From positions 3,658,001 to 3,722,000 of the forward strand of contig NZ_CP019239.1 in NCBI RefSeq assembly GCF_001955715.1: DNA of 64,000 nt. The letters run 5' to 3'. The notes beneath the pieces were generated by a model. That model did no database searches, was not told the DNA's origin, and saw only the letters and a program-made list of their open reading frames with translations. This document shows positions 52,162-63,174 of this stretch, one piece after another (positions within the stretch are counted from its first letter, which is position 1; every line of letters begins with the position of its first letter). The position numbers and the translations under genes are program-made. Source of the DNA: Rhodoferax saidenbachensis (GTDB lineage Bacteria > Pseudomonadota > Gammaproteobacteria > Burkholderiales > Burkholderiaceae_C).

Positions 52162-53222
52162 GCCAGGTTCACCACGTCGCCGGCGCTAATCGGCTGGTCA
52201 AGCGCGATGGCAACCCGGGCGGTTTTTCCGAGTACCGATTCGTAACTCGACGGCGGCAGGCCGGCTGCCCCAGGCAGTGGCCGCTTCAGCCCCACATTGG
52301 CTGCGGAGAACACATCTCCGGCGGCAATCGGCTCGCGAGCGATGAGGCAGCGGTGACGTTGTGCGCGGACCGCCTCCTCGGCCGGCGCCGGCACGATCCG
52401 GCCGTCCCCGAGCATCACGGAAAGCCGGCGAATCCCGGCGACCATCTGGCTGAACCCGCCCGGCTCCATGGAAATAAAGTGATCGGCCCCGGCAAGGTGC
52501 TTGTCGAGCGTGAAGTGCTTTTCGATCACGGTAGCGCCAAGTGCGACCGCAGACAGACAGGCCAGGTCATCGAGCGTGTGGTCTGAGTAGCCGACGGGTA
52601 TGCCAAACCGCTGCGCCATCGCCTGCATGCCATTGAGGTTGATGGTCTCGTCAGGCGCCGGGTAAAGCGCCGTGCATTTGAGAACCGCAACGCCAGGCGA
52701 ACCATGCTGCTGGGCGGTCGTGATCGCAAGCGCGATTTCCTCTTCATAGGCCAACCCGGTCGAAATAATCATGGGCAGGCCGCGGCGCGCTGCCTCGGCA
52801 ATCAGCGGCTGGTTGGTCATGAGGCCGGACGAAACCTTGACGGCCGGCATGCCAAGACGGCACATCCGGTCCAGGCTGGCAAAGTCACCGGGCGTTGAAA
52901 ACAGGATGATTCCAAGCCGGTCTGCCAGGGCCATCATCTGCTGCATTGCCGCATCGTCGAGCGACTTGTCGCGAAACTCGGCATGCGAAACAGTGCCAGC
53001 AACATAACTCTCTTCTGCATCGACGGTCTGCAATTTGACGGCATCCGCACCCGACGCGGCTGCCGCCTCGATCATGCGTGCACAGAGTGCTACATCACCA
53101 TGGTGGTTGACCCCCACCTCGGCAATGACAAAGACGGGCTGCCCGGGTCCGATGAGGCGATTGCCAATAGCGAAAGAGGTCGCTGCCCCTGCCGTTTGGC
53201 CACGGGTCGATGTTGATTTCAT
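52158..53222 (-). CDS. pseI: Pseudaminic/legionaminic acid synthase (NeuB family)
   Basis: A 354-residue NeuB-family enzyme: VIAEVGVNHHGDVALCARMI near residue 32, AVKLQT, and IEKHFTLDKHLAGADH with Lys/His at the phosphoenolpyruvate and metal site. The C-terminal SAF (antifreeze-like) domain begins near residue 290. It condenses a 2,4-diacylamino hexose with PEP to the nonulosonate. With PseB, PseC and PseG present the pseudaminate version is most likely, but legionaminate synthase would look similar. The ATG at 53222 is in good context; the stop overlaps the ATP-grasp start. Confidence 0.87.
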   Translation of the reverse strand: MKSTSTRGQTAGAATSFAIGNRLIGPGQPVFVIAEVGVNHHGDVALCARMIEAAAASGADAVKLQTVDAEESYVAGTVSHAEFRDKSLDDAAMQQMMALADRLGIILFSTPGDFASLDRMCRLGMPAVKVSSGLMTNQPLIAEAARRGLPMIISTGLAYEEEIALAITTAQQHGSPGVAVLKCTALYPAPDETINLNGMQAMAQRFGIPVGYSDHTLDDLACLSAVALGATVIEKHFTLDKHLAGADHFISMEPGGFSQMVAGIRRLSVMLGDGRIVPAPAEEAVRAQRHRCLIAREPIAAGDVFSAANVGLKRPLPGAAGLPPSSYESVLGKTARVAIALDQPISAGDVVNLA

Positions 53223-53262
53223 ATTGCTGGTTTCCGAAGTAGACTGGATCCGGGATCCAGCC

Positions 53263-53943
53263 CTAGATTATTGCCCGGCCGAGCTCGAACGCCTCGGCAG
53301 CAGCCACGCCAACCGAGGCGCCGCGCCAGCCCGCCAGATGCGTCACGGCCTCGGCGGAGCGAGGGTGGGGAAAGGCGCGCATCTCGCCGCCGTAGGCTCC
53401 AAGAGCGGCCAGCTTCTGCGGCAGGTAGTCGGAGACATCCACGAACCAGTCCGGCGCAAACGGGGGAAACGACGCGGCAGGCCGCCACTCCGTGCTGGAA
53501 GGCGTTTCAAAAAACAGCAGTTGCCGCACACAAAAGTCCGGCAGGGGCCGGCAGGCTGCCACGACGGCGTCATGGACGCGGCGATGGTCAATATTGACGT
53601 CGCCGGCATGGTGCGTGTACACGATGTCGGGCTGGCATGTGCGAATGATTTTCTCGATGTCCTGCACGATATCGAGCAAGGCGACCTGGTCCATGCGGTT
53701 GTCGGGATAAGCCAACAAGCTCAGGTCGGTCACGCCGAGTTCGCCGCACGCGTGGCGCGCAGCCGCCTGGCGGGCGGCAAGCTCTCGGGCGCGGTCAACG
53801 GGGTCGCGGGCTCCGACGCCGTCGGCCAGCAGCAACACGGTCACACGCGCCCCCTCGGCACGGTGGCGGGCCATGGTGGCCCCACAGCCTAGCACCTCAT
53901 CGTCTGGGTGAGCCGCTACCACCAACACACTATTAACAACCAT
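53263..53943 (-). CDS. PIG-L/LmbE-family N-acetyl sugar deacetylase
   Basis: A 226-residue zinc deacetylase: AAHPDDEVLGCG at residues 11-22 holds the Asp/His metal ligands, and THHAGDVNIDHRRVHDA has the last His ligand. The family removes N-acetyl groups from GlcNAc-type substrates. It is directly upstream of PseI and shares the strand; the gap is 40 bases. It could expose a sugar amine for re-acylation. AAGG precedes the ATG at 53943; a longer frame start at 54087 lies in the repeat-bearing gap. Confidence 0.87.
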   Translation of the reverse strand: MVVNSVLVVAAHPDDEVLGCGATMARHRAEGARVTVLLLADGVGARDPVDRARELAARQAAARHACGELGVTDLSLLAYPDNRMDQVALLDIVQDIEKIIRTCQPDIVYTHHAGDVNIDHRRVHDAVVAACRPLPDFCVRQLLFFETPSSTEWRPAASFPPFAPDWFVDVSDYLPQKLAALGAYGGEMRAFPHPRSAEAVTHLAGWRGASVGVAAAEAFELGRAII

Positions 53944-54388
53944 CGAATAACCTTTTGAAGTGAAGCACCCGCCCTTGCACGGTGGCGGCCGGTCGTCGGC
54001 CATCTCCGCAGGGACGCCGTGCTCTCGCAATCTTACCGCCGGTGTCAGCCTAGGCACGATAACTCGGCCTCGTGAGTCCAGGGCCATCCAGACGGACCGC
54101 GGGACTGTTTACAGTTGAACGTGCAACGCGCCCCTGAGGGCGCAGTGGCCGCTACTCGCTATTCACTTGATAGCAGCTGACGCTCGCTGATATTGGACGG
54201 ATAGCCTATTTGATACACAAGATGAGGGAGAAACCAGTCACTTCCTGCTTGCTCCCGCCCGTATCACATCGCGGGACCAATTCCCGCAGCGCCAAGCAGC
54301 TAAAAATTTCATAGCATTTTGAACCGGAAGCACCCTGTTGCGCTTGGCCAAGCTGGTTTCGGCTGAAATAGGCTTGCTGGTAGCAAGC
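53944..54388. other. 445-base intergenic region with degenerate R2 repeats
   Basis: No gene is supported. Two R2-like pieces are visible: GATAGCAGCTGACGCTCGC at 54162-54180 and CAGCTAAAAATTTCATAGCA at 54296-54315, both degenerate. The 61-residue frame at 54238-54423 runs into PseG and has no family look. The promoter of the PIG-L-to-LIC12162 block is probably in this gap. Confidence 0.6.
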
Positions 54389-55909
54389 TCATACGGTTTG
54401 CCGGTAACAGGCAACCCCGTCACTCACGTCTGGGGACTCCGAAGCCTGGAAGCCTAGCGATTCAAACACTTTTCTTGACGGAACGTTGTCGACTTTGACC
54501 TGTCCGAATACCGATGCGCCCGGCGCATCGGCACGCAAGCGCATAAGGGCTGTGTTGAGCAGCCGACGGCCCAAGCCATATCCCCTGAATTCAGGAGCGA
54601 TGCTGTAGTCTATTTCCCATCCTATGTCTCCACACTCGAAACGAACCTGCCCGAGTGCCACGCCGTCCGCAGTCTCGACGATGTAAAGCCTGACGCTCGC
54701 CAGGTCCCCAAGTTTCTGCCGGAGCCAGCGCGCGTGGCCATCCGCCGGGATGGGTGCAGAAGAAAAGGCATTGCTGCGCGTCGTGGGGTCATTGGCCCAT
54801 TCAAGCAAGAGCTTTTCGTCTTCCAAAGTGGCGAGGCGCGCTTGCATCACAGTTTCCGGCATCAGGGTGAGAGCTGTTACAACTCGGCTCACGCCGCGAC
54901 CGTCCACCAGGGCCATGCAGCGCAGCGACCATTCCTGCGGAAGTCCCTGCCGGATCAAGCGGTCCAGCGCCCCGGTGATCATCGACTGATCGACTTCGTC
55001 ATGATGGCCGAGCAGCTGGATGAGCCCAAGACGATGCAGTTCTTCGCTGATGGGGCGCTGGTTGTCGGCGAGCGTCACGACCAGACAAGGCAGGCCCAGG
55101 CACAATCGCTCCCAATGGGTGGAACCGCCGGCGCCGATCGCGAGGTCAGCCCGGGACATCAACGTGGCCAGGCTAGGCAGGCCCGCATGCACACGGATGT
55201 GGGCGTGTGCTTCGGCCTTCTGCCGAACGGCATCGCCATGCCGGCTGCTCGCTCCAATCACGATGTCCACTTCGATATCCGGTCGCCCCAGGGCAAGAAA
55301 GGCGTCCAGCGCCCGCTCCGTGAGGTTGGCGCTGTCGGCGCCGCCGAAAAAAACCAGGGTGCGGCGAACGGCACCCCGGCGTGGCGCCACATGCGCATGC
55401 AGCCTGGCGTAATCGGGGTGCAGCAGGGCGTAGGTCGGACCGATCAACTGGCGGCAGGATGCGGGCAGCTTGTCCGCGTAGCGCTCGTGCATGTCTGCCA
55501 CCAGGTTCTGGTCAAGCAACAAATCGCAGTCGTGGGGCCGGTTGCACAGGTCATCGATCACCATCAGGCGATCGGCTGAAGCACGGAGTTCGCCTTCCCA
55601 TCGCCGGTCCAGAAGGTAGTGATCGACAATCAGCCAGTTTGCTTTCCGGCCCAAGCCAACCTCAAGGGCAGCGCGCGTCTCTCTGGCATCGTCGACCCAG
55701 TTGCCAGTTGCAAGACCGGGAACGGGGGCGAGCAACTGGACCGCAAAGCCACGCTCAGTGATCAGATAGCCAAGATGGCCAGGTTGCTCACGGCAAATAA
55801 AAAGTACGTCAGCACCCCGCGCCTTCAAGGATTGCGCCAGCGTAAGGCAACGCATGACGTGGCCCGAACCGACCTGCGATCCGCCATCGGTACGAAAGAC
55901 CACCCACAC
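54389..55909 (-). CDS. pseG: PseG UDP-sugar hydrolase fused to GNAT acetyltransferase (PseG-PseH type)
   Basis: A 506-residue fusion. Residues 1-325 are PseG: FRTDGGSQVGSGHVMRCLTL with the catalytic His in GSGH, and LVFFGGADSANLTERALDAF. It releases UDP from UDP-2,4-diacetamido-2,4,6-trideoxy-altropyranose. Residues 340-506 are a GNAT domain: RLATLEDEKLLLEWANDPTT, IGWEIDYSIAPEFRGYGLG (acetyl-CoA loop) and VKVDNVPSRKVFESLGF, in the PseH position for 4-N-acetylation. Separate genes encode these steps in Campylobacter and Helicobacter. The start is GTG at 55909. Confidence 0.88.
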   Translation of the reverse strand: MWVVFRTDGGSQVGSGHVMRCLTLAQSLKARGADVLFICREQPGHLGYLITERGFAVQLLAPVPGLATGNWVDDARETRAALEVGLGRKANWLIVDHYLLDRRWEGELRASADRLMVIDDLCNRPHDCDLLLDQNLVADMHERYADKLPASCRQLIGPTYALLHPDYARLHAHVAPRRGAVRRTLVFFGGADSANLTERALDAFLALGRPDIEVDIVIGASSRHGDAVRQKAEAHAHIRVHAGLPSLATLMSRADLAIGAGGSTHWERLCLGLPCLVVTLADNQRPISEELHRLGLIQLLGHHDEVDQSMITGALDRLIRQGLPQEWSLRCMALVDGRGVSRVVTALTLMPETVMQARLATLEDEKLLLEWANDPTTRSNAFSSAPIPADGHARWLRQKLGDLASVRLYIVETADGVALGQVRFECGDIGWEIDYSIAPEFRGYGLGRRLLNTALMRLRADAPGASVFGQVKVDNVPSRKVFESLGFQASESPDVSDGVACYRQTV

Positions 55910-55912
55910 CGC

Positions 55913-57985
55913 TCAGCGTACCTTGAACAGCGGCGCGAGCGGCTCGCACTCCAGCAGGGTCCGCAGCGTGCCCTCGGAAACCGCGCGTGCAATCATGCCA
56001 AAGACTTCGCGGTAACAGGCCAGCAACTGGTCGATGTCGGCATCGCTGTGCGCGTAGCTGAGGTTGTGTGTGCCGAGTGTGTAAACGCCGCGCTTGAATA
56101 CTTCCTGGATGAACAGCGTCTTGATTTCCACCGCGGAGACTCCTGCGGCAGCCTTGAAGGCCAGAAAACTCCACGAAGGGTGGCCGCTGATGCCGATAAC
56201 ATGCGCCATATCCAGGTCCGCAATCAGCTGGTTGACCCCGTCGATGACTTTCTGTCCGCGCAGCTTCAGGGTTTCCAGAACCGGTTCACGCTTGAGTTTG
56301 TGAAGAACGGCCTTGGCGGCCGCGAGCGACAAAGTCTCGCCGCCGAATGTGCCGGAAAAGAAAATGTCTTCCACGACCGTCATGTACTCGGCCTGGCCGA
56401 CCAGGGCCGACAGCGGATAGCCGTTGGCAATGCCTTTGCCGAAGGTGGCCAGATCGGGTGTGACCCCGAACTCCTGTTGCGCTCCGCCTATCGTGTAGCG
56501 AAAACCTGTGATGGTTTCGTCAAAAACCAGCAAGGCCCCGTGCTGGTGTGCGGCAGTCTGCACCTTCTCAAGAAACCCATCCTTGGGCCAGGTCGAATTC
56601 ATCGGCTCAAGGATAACGGCGGCAAACTCGTCTGGATGCGCATCGAGGAGGCGCTGCAATGATGCAATGTCGTTATAGGCAAAGGTCTGGGTCAGCTCCT
56701 TGACGGCCAGCGGCACCCCAAGGTCCCGCGCCGTACTGCCGATGTACCAGTCCTGCCAGCCATGGTAGCCACAGACGGCCACGCGGTTGCGGCCCGTATA
56801 AGCCCGCGCCACACGAATGGCACCTGAGGTGGCGTCGGTGCCATTCTTTGCGAAGCGGACCTGCTCGGCGCAGGGGATCAACTCCACCAGCAACTCCGCG
56901 ACTTCTGCCTCGAGCCGATGTGGCAAGGAAAACGTCACACCGCTGTCCATCTGCTGGCGCACGGCTACGTCCACATCGGGGTCGCAATAGCCGAGCGTCA
57001 CACAGCAAAGTGCACTGACGAAGTCAACGTACTCATTGCCGTCGATGTCCCACATGCGGCTGCCTTTGGCGCGATCAACAAAATACGGCGACACCCCGAA
57101 AGGCAAGGCTGTTTTGCTTTTACTGAATGTTTGCGAACCCAGCGGAATGACCTTCAAGGCACGGTCTAGGAAAGCTTCGGAGTTTTTGTAGCGTTCAGTC
57201 ATTGGGTATTTTTCTAGAAACTGTTTGTCTGCGGCCAGGGATTTTTTGCTTCCCTCATTGCGCTCGAACCGCGTATTGATCTGCATCAGCGCCGGCTCCG
57301 CAGCCAGCAGCGCCAACACGTCGCGGGTGGAGAAAGCAGGATTTCTCGGGTACAGCCGCTCATAAACCTGCTTCACAAACTCGAAATCTTCGGGCTCATC
57401 GACCGTCCAGCGCATGCCGGAACGGTCTGTTTCACCGGACACATGGTTGCCGACCCGAAAGCGATCGGACTGCCTCCGGATGAACGGGGTCACATGCTCG
57501 CGATGCGACGGCAGCACCGCCTCGCGCCACGATGCTTCAAGTGCTGCAAAACGGGCCACCTCCACGTCCAGTCCATCGGGGTAGCTCGCCGGCTCGCAAT
57601 TGGACAGGTAATCCAGGTCACTCGCGACAAAACGCGTGACGATTTCATCGATCAACGCCCAATCGGCAAGCGGGCAATCCCCCGTCAAGCGCACGACGAT
57701 ATCAGGGGCATATGGTCGTGCGGCGCAGACGAAGCGGTCAAGGACATCGGTAAGGCTTCCGCGGAAACAGTCCACGCCCTCACGCGCGCACAGCTCGGCA
57801 AGGGCGTCGTCGGAAGGGTCGGTGCTGGTCGCTACCACCATGGCACTGAAGGTCGTGCAACGCTTCAGGCGCTCGAGCTGCAATGCCAGCATAGGCCTGC
57901 CGATTATCGGCATCAATACCTTGTTGGGCAGGCGCGTAGACGAGGTACGCGCCTGAAGGATAGCCAGGATCCGCTGCGCCATCAT
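55913..57985 (-). CDS. Cytidylyltransferase fused to class-III aminotransferase
   Basis: A 690-residue fusion. Residues 1-245 are a SpsF/PseF-like cytidylyltransferase: LAILQARTSSTRLPNKVL, TGDCPLADW and WTVDEPEDFEFVK. From residue 262 (ATG at 57202 could start it alone) it is a class-III PLP aminotransferase like glutamate-1-semialdehyde aminomutase: RFAKNGTDATSGAIRVARAYTG, LVFDETITGFR and the Schiff-base Lys in FGKGIANGYPLSALVG. The first half can activate the nonulosonate to its CMP form; the second half's substrate is unknown. The gene follows PseC/AKR in the cluster and precedes PseG. Confidence 0.86.
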   Translation of the reverse strand: MMAQRILAILQARTSSTRLPNKVLMPIIGRPMLALQLERLKRCTTFSAMVVATSTDPSDDALAELCAREGVDCFRGSLTDVLDRFVCAARPYAPDIVVRLTGDCPLADWALIDEIVTRFVASDLDYLSNCEPASYPDGLDVEVARFAALEASWREAVLPSHREHVTPFIRRQSDRFRVGNHVSGETDRSGMRWTVDEPEDFEFVKQVYERLYPRNPAFSTRDVLALLAAEPALMQINTRFERNEGSKKSLAADKQFLEKYPMTERYKNSEAFLDRALKVIPLGSQTFSKSKTALPFGVSPYFVDRAKGSRMWDIDGNEYVDFVSALCCVTLGYCDPDVDVAVRQQMDSGVTFSLPHRLEAEVAELLVELIPCAEQVRFAKNGTDATSGAIRVARAYTGRNRVAVCGYHGWQDWYIGSTARDLGVPLAVKELTQTFAYNDIASLQRLLDAHPDEFAAVILEPMNSTWPKDGFLEKVQTAAHQHGALLVFDETITGFRYTIGGAQQEFGVTPDLATFGKGIANGYPLSALVGQAEYMTVVEDIFFSGTFGGETLSLAAAKAVLHKLKREPVLETLKLRGQKVIDGVNQLIADLDMAHVIGISGHPSWSFLAFKAAAGVSAVEIKTLFIQEVFKRGVYTLGTHNLSYAHSDADIDQLLACYREVFGMIARAVSEGTLRTLLECEPLAPLFKVR

Positions 57986-58214
57986 TACTCCGGCGAGGCG
58001 GCTTTGTCAGCCTGGCCACTTCGCTTCATGTTGGCTGTAAAAGAGCGCTTCCGATCGGCAGACTGAGCAGCAGAAGATGTTAGTGAGCAACAGTTAAATT
58101 TCATTAACACATTAGATCCTGAACATCGATGACTGCAACAGTGAAATTGGGGCGGTGCGTTCTTCGCCAATCAAGGCGAGACGAGGAATAAATCCAAAAA
58201 CATGACGCAAAAAT
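57986..58214. other. AT-rich intergenic gap between GNAT and cytidylyltransferase fusion
   Basis: 229 bases without a supported gene. The part near 58080-58214 is markedly AT-richer than the flanks. No clear terminator or operator is seen; a promoter for the downstream fusion gene is possible. Confidence 0.4.
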
Positions 58215-58757
58215 TTAAGAACTCAAATTGATGTCGTAGCCCATAATCAAATTCGAGTCAGATTTATTTATGTATTGGCTATCGATGGGTTTAAAACCAG
58301 CTTTTTCATAACTCCGAATCGCAGAAATATTCGTTTTATCGACACCCAGCTCAAATCTGGTGATGCTTTTATTTTCGTACAACCAGTGTGCCGATGCTTC
58401 GAAAACTTCCGAAAAAACACCTCGTCCGCGCCATTGTGCATCACCGATCAAAACGCCCATTACTGCGTATTTTTTTTCAACCTGAACAGGTTCATATTTT
58501 ATATTTCCAATATGCCTGCTGGTTGTCTTATCGAAAATCCCCAAAAAACATACGTCCGGTCTACCAATACGCATTCGAACATAGCTTTTTAATTGAGCAA
58601 GGCTTTCTGTATTTTTAGACGCTGAAATATATATTTTTGTAGTTGGCTCAGTTAGCCAACCAAGATACTCAAGTGTGACGTCATCTTCAGTTAGCGGGCG
58701 AAGAAAAAATCTTTTGGATTCAATCTTCTCTTTTGAAAAATCGAGATTTTTAATCAT
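58215..58757 (-). CDS. GNAT-family N-acetyltransferase, AT-rich, possible PseH
   Basis: A 180-residue RimJ/RimL-type GNAT: FFLRPLTEDDVTLEYLGWL near residue 17, a substrate strand with TRHIGNIKYEPV, the acetyl-CoA loop GDAQWRGRGVFSEVFEA and VDKTNISAIRSYEKAGF. This layout matches PseH, which acetylates UDP-4-amino-4,6-dideoxy-AltNAc. A second GNAT is fused to PseG, so this one may acylate another position. Its codon and base composition is much more AT-rich than the neighbours, which suggests recent acquisition. Confidence 0.82.
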   Translation of the reverse strand: MIKNLDFSKEKIESKRFFLRPLTEDDVTLEYLGWLTEPTTKIYISASKNTESLAQLKSYVRMRIGRPDVCFLGIFDKTTSRHIGNIKYEPVQVEKKYAVMGVLIGDAQWRGRGVFSEVFEASAHWLYENKSITRFELGVDKTNISAIRSYEKAGFKPIDSQYINKSDSNLIMGYDINLSS

Positions 58758-58891
58758 TTTTTTGTCGATGACTCTTTGCCTTGGCCATCGATTCCTGTAT
58801 TGACATCATGAGTAACTCAGCGGTCTTAGCAACACTGGAAATTTGCAATTGATGTAGCTTACACAATCAATTGGATGTATCGTTTTCCACA

Positions 58892-59790
58892 CTACTTCCA
58901 ACGCGATGGGTTAATGACTGCTTCGTCGTGAATGGCAAATCGGCCCAGGCTGCGCAGGCTCTCCGGCGAGACGGTTGCTTGCGCCGCCTCAAGTATGCCT
59001 TCCCATTGCTCCGGCTGTTCACACCCGACGATCACCTTGTCGATGTCCGGACACGCGAGGCAGAACCCCAGAGCCGCCTGCAAGGGCGACAGGCCCGACG
59101 CTTCATGTTGAGCCCAGAGCGCGGCATGGTGCTCCCGCACCCCTGCAAAGTGCGGAGGAAGGCGGGCCGGTTCGCTGAGCAGTATGCCCTGGAGAAAGGC
59201 GCTACGCACATGCACCTCGACGCCGCTGCTCCTGGTGCGAGCGGCCATCCCGCTGGTGACGTAACGCTGGTCGTAAATATTGTAGGGAAGCTGCACCAGT
59301 TCCAGCGCATACCGCTGCTCGAGCAGGAAAAACTGCTGCGGGTCGTACAGGGAACAACCTATTTTTTCCACCAGCCCTTGCGACCTGAGCTTTTGCATCA
59401 GAACCCACAAGGCATCGCCCGAGGGTCCGAGAAGATCGTCGGCATGGTGCACCAGCAAACCGTAGGCGGCCCAACCCCGGAGCCTGGCGAGGGAATCGTG
59501 GAATGCCTCCTCCACCAGCTTCGCGGACTCGGCAGGCGACAGGTCCAGCCCTTTCAAAGGGCGGGTCTTGGTGACAATGGAAAAACCGTTGGCAAGCGCG
59601 CCCTGCTCACCGAGAACGCGCTCAGCATCGCCGTAGGTCCAAGCGGTGTCCAGCAGGCCCACGCCGGTCTGCCGGGCACGCGCCAGCAGCTTGACGACGG
59701 TTTCCGGCGTCGCCATTCCGCTGCGGTTGGTGATGCCATAGGGCATGCCCCACTGGACGGTTCCCAGCCCCAGCCGCTGCGCCCCCCCGG

Positions 59791-59794
<4 letters not shown>
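58892..59794 (-). CDS. Aldo/keto reductase
   Basis: A 300-residue NADPH-type reductase: GLGTVQWGMPYGI opening, tetrad residues Asp and Tyr in LLDTAWTYGDAE, Lys in VTKTRPLKG and His in LLVHHADD. It reduces a carbonyl, here probably a keto sugar or a nonulosonate-related aldehyde. Such reductases are often seen beside pseBC in proteobacterial clusters without a proven role. The ATG at 59794 overlaps the PseC stop (ATGA). Confidence 0.88.
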
Positions 59795-61958
<2,164 letters not shown>

Positions 61959-61986
61959 TTATTTTTGCATCAAACAATTTCGTACA

Positions 61987-63174
61987 TTAGCCTGCCACTG
62001 CGGCTGCAATGATTTTTTCCAACTGGACGTAAGTTGGGGCCGCATCGTCGTTATTCATGACATAGGCCGACATTTTCGCTGACTGCGCCAAGTAGTCCTG
62101 CTCAGACATAGCAAGCAGGTGAGAGACCCGGTCGGAAAACTCTTCGTAGCTGTCTTTTGTGAGGCTCCACACCCCATCCACACAAAAGTTCCACCGCGGG
62201 TCTTTGGAAAAATTACAGAACAACACCTTGCAGCCCCTGTTGGCAGCTTCCCGCAATGCGGTGGACATCAGCGCCAGCGACAGCCTGCTTTTGGAGATGA
62301 GCCCATAGGTGGTGAATTGATCGCGCACGCGAGGGGTGATGGGCGTCTCGGTGCCAATATATCTTTGATACCACGCAAGCTCCACATCGCGCTGGTGAAT
62401 ACTTGCGCGTTCCTGGCCTGGGGACACATCGCGCTTGCCCGCAATCACAATGCGCAGGCCGTGCTCCTTGGCATAGCGCACCGCGTAGGAAGCCACCCTG
62501 CCAATGGCGTCCTCGGAGCCGGGGTACAACTTATTCCACCCCGGAGACGCTTCTGCAACCACGCACAAATCGTATTCATAGGAATGCGCCGGGGCAGTGG
62601 CATGCGCATCCTTCCAGAAGCGCCGAAAGTAGGACTCACGCAACGACCCAATGGGATAGAAAGCGCCCACCTGCGCGCCCTTGGATGTATAAAGATCTTT
62701 CTCATACTCACCAAAGCACGCAAACTCCGGCAGAAAAATGTGCTGAGCCTTTTCCGGAAGAAGTTCCACCACATCGTACCGAGCCGCATTTTGAATTGCC
62801 AGAAAGCGCATGCGTGTGTGGTTGATTCTGGCAACCCGGTAGAACAGATCAGAGTTGTCAATGAATGTAATGACAATGGCAGGACGCAAGCGCCTGAGTA
62901 GCACAGCAAAATAAGACTCCTGAACTCCGCGCCCTCGTAACACCAGCCAAGCCACCCCCCCAATCAGCATCCAACTCAAATACAGAGTTTTTGCGGGTAT
63001 ACCAATGACAATACTCTTTGCTCCAGCGCATAGCGGCGTCAAATAGTCAGCATTGGTGGCCTCAAAAATGGCCACCTTAACGGGCTGGGGATGACCCCAT
63101 TGGACCTTGACTCCCCTAAGCCAAAGGCCAAGGCGACGCAAACGCCCCGCAAGCCTTTGCCTGAACCCGGCCAT
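61987..63174 (-). CDS. Surface-carbohydrate biosynthesis protein, GT-B-like orphan
   Basis: A 395-residue protein. After a basic N-terminus comes VAIFEATNADYLTPL, then AKTLYLSWMLIGGVAWLVL with a hydrophobic segment, and in the C-terminal half TETPITPRVRDQFTTYGLI and STALREAANRGCKVLFCNFS, a GT-B-like acceptor/nucleotide loop. It resembles the surface-carbohydrate family that travels with Pse or Leg genes (TIGR04396-like), whose function is unproven. The ATG at 63174 overlaps the SDR stop (TGATG); a longer start at 63243 is within the SDR gene. Confidence 0.65.
   Translation of the reverse strand: MAGFRQRLAGRLRRLGLWLRGVKVQWGHPQPVKVAIFEATNADYLTPLCAGAKSIVIGIPAKTLYLSWMLIGGVAWLVLRGRGVQESYFAVLLRRLRPAIVITFIDNSDLFYRVARINHTRMRFLAIQNAARYDVVELLPEKAQHIFLPEFACFGEYEKDLYTSKGAQVGAFYPIGSLRESYFRRFWKDAHATAPAHSYEYDLCVVAEASPGWNKLYPGSEDAIGRVASYAVRYAKEHGLRIVIAGKRDVSPGQERASIHQRDVELAWYQRYIGTETPITPRVRDQFTTYGLISKSRLSLALMSTALREAANRGCKVLFCNFSKDPRWNFCVDGVWSLTKDSYEEFSDRVSHLLAMSEQDYLAQSAKMSAYVMNNDDAAPTYVQLEKIIAAAVAG

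Noticed and set aside
54238..54423. A 61-residue frame upstream of the PseG stop
   Set aside because: It overlaps PseG, contains a degenerate R2 repeat and shows no protein family character.
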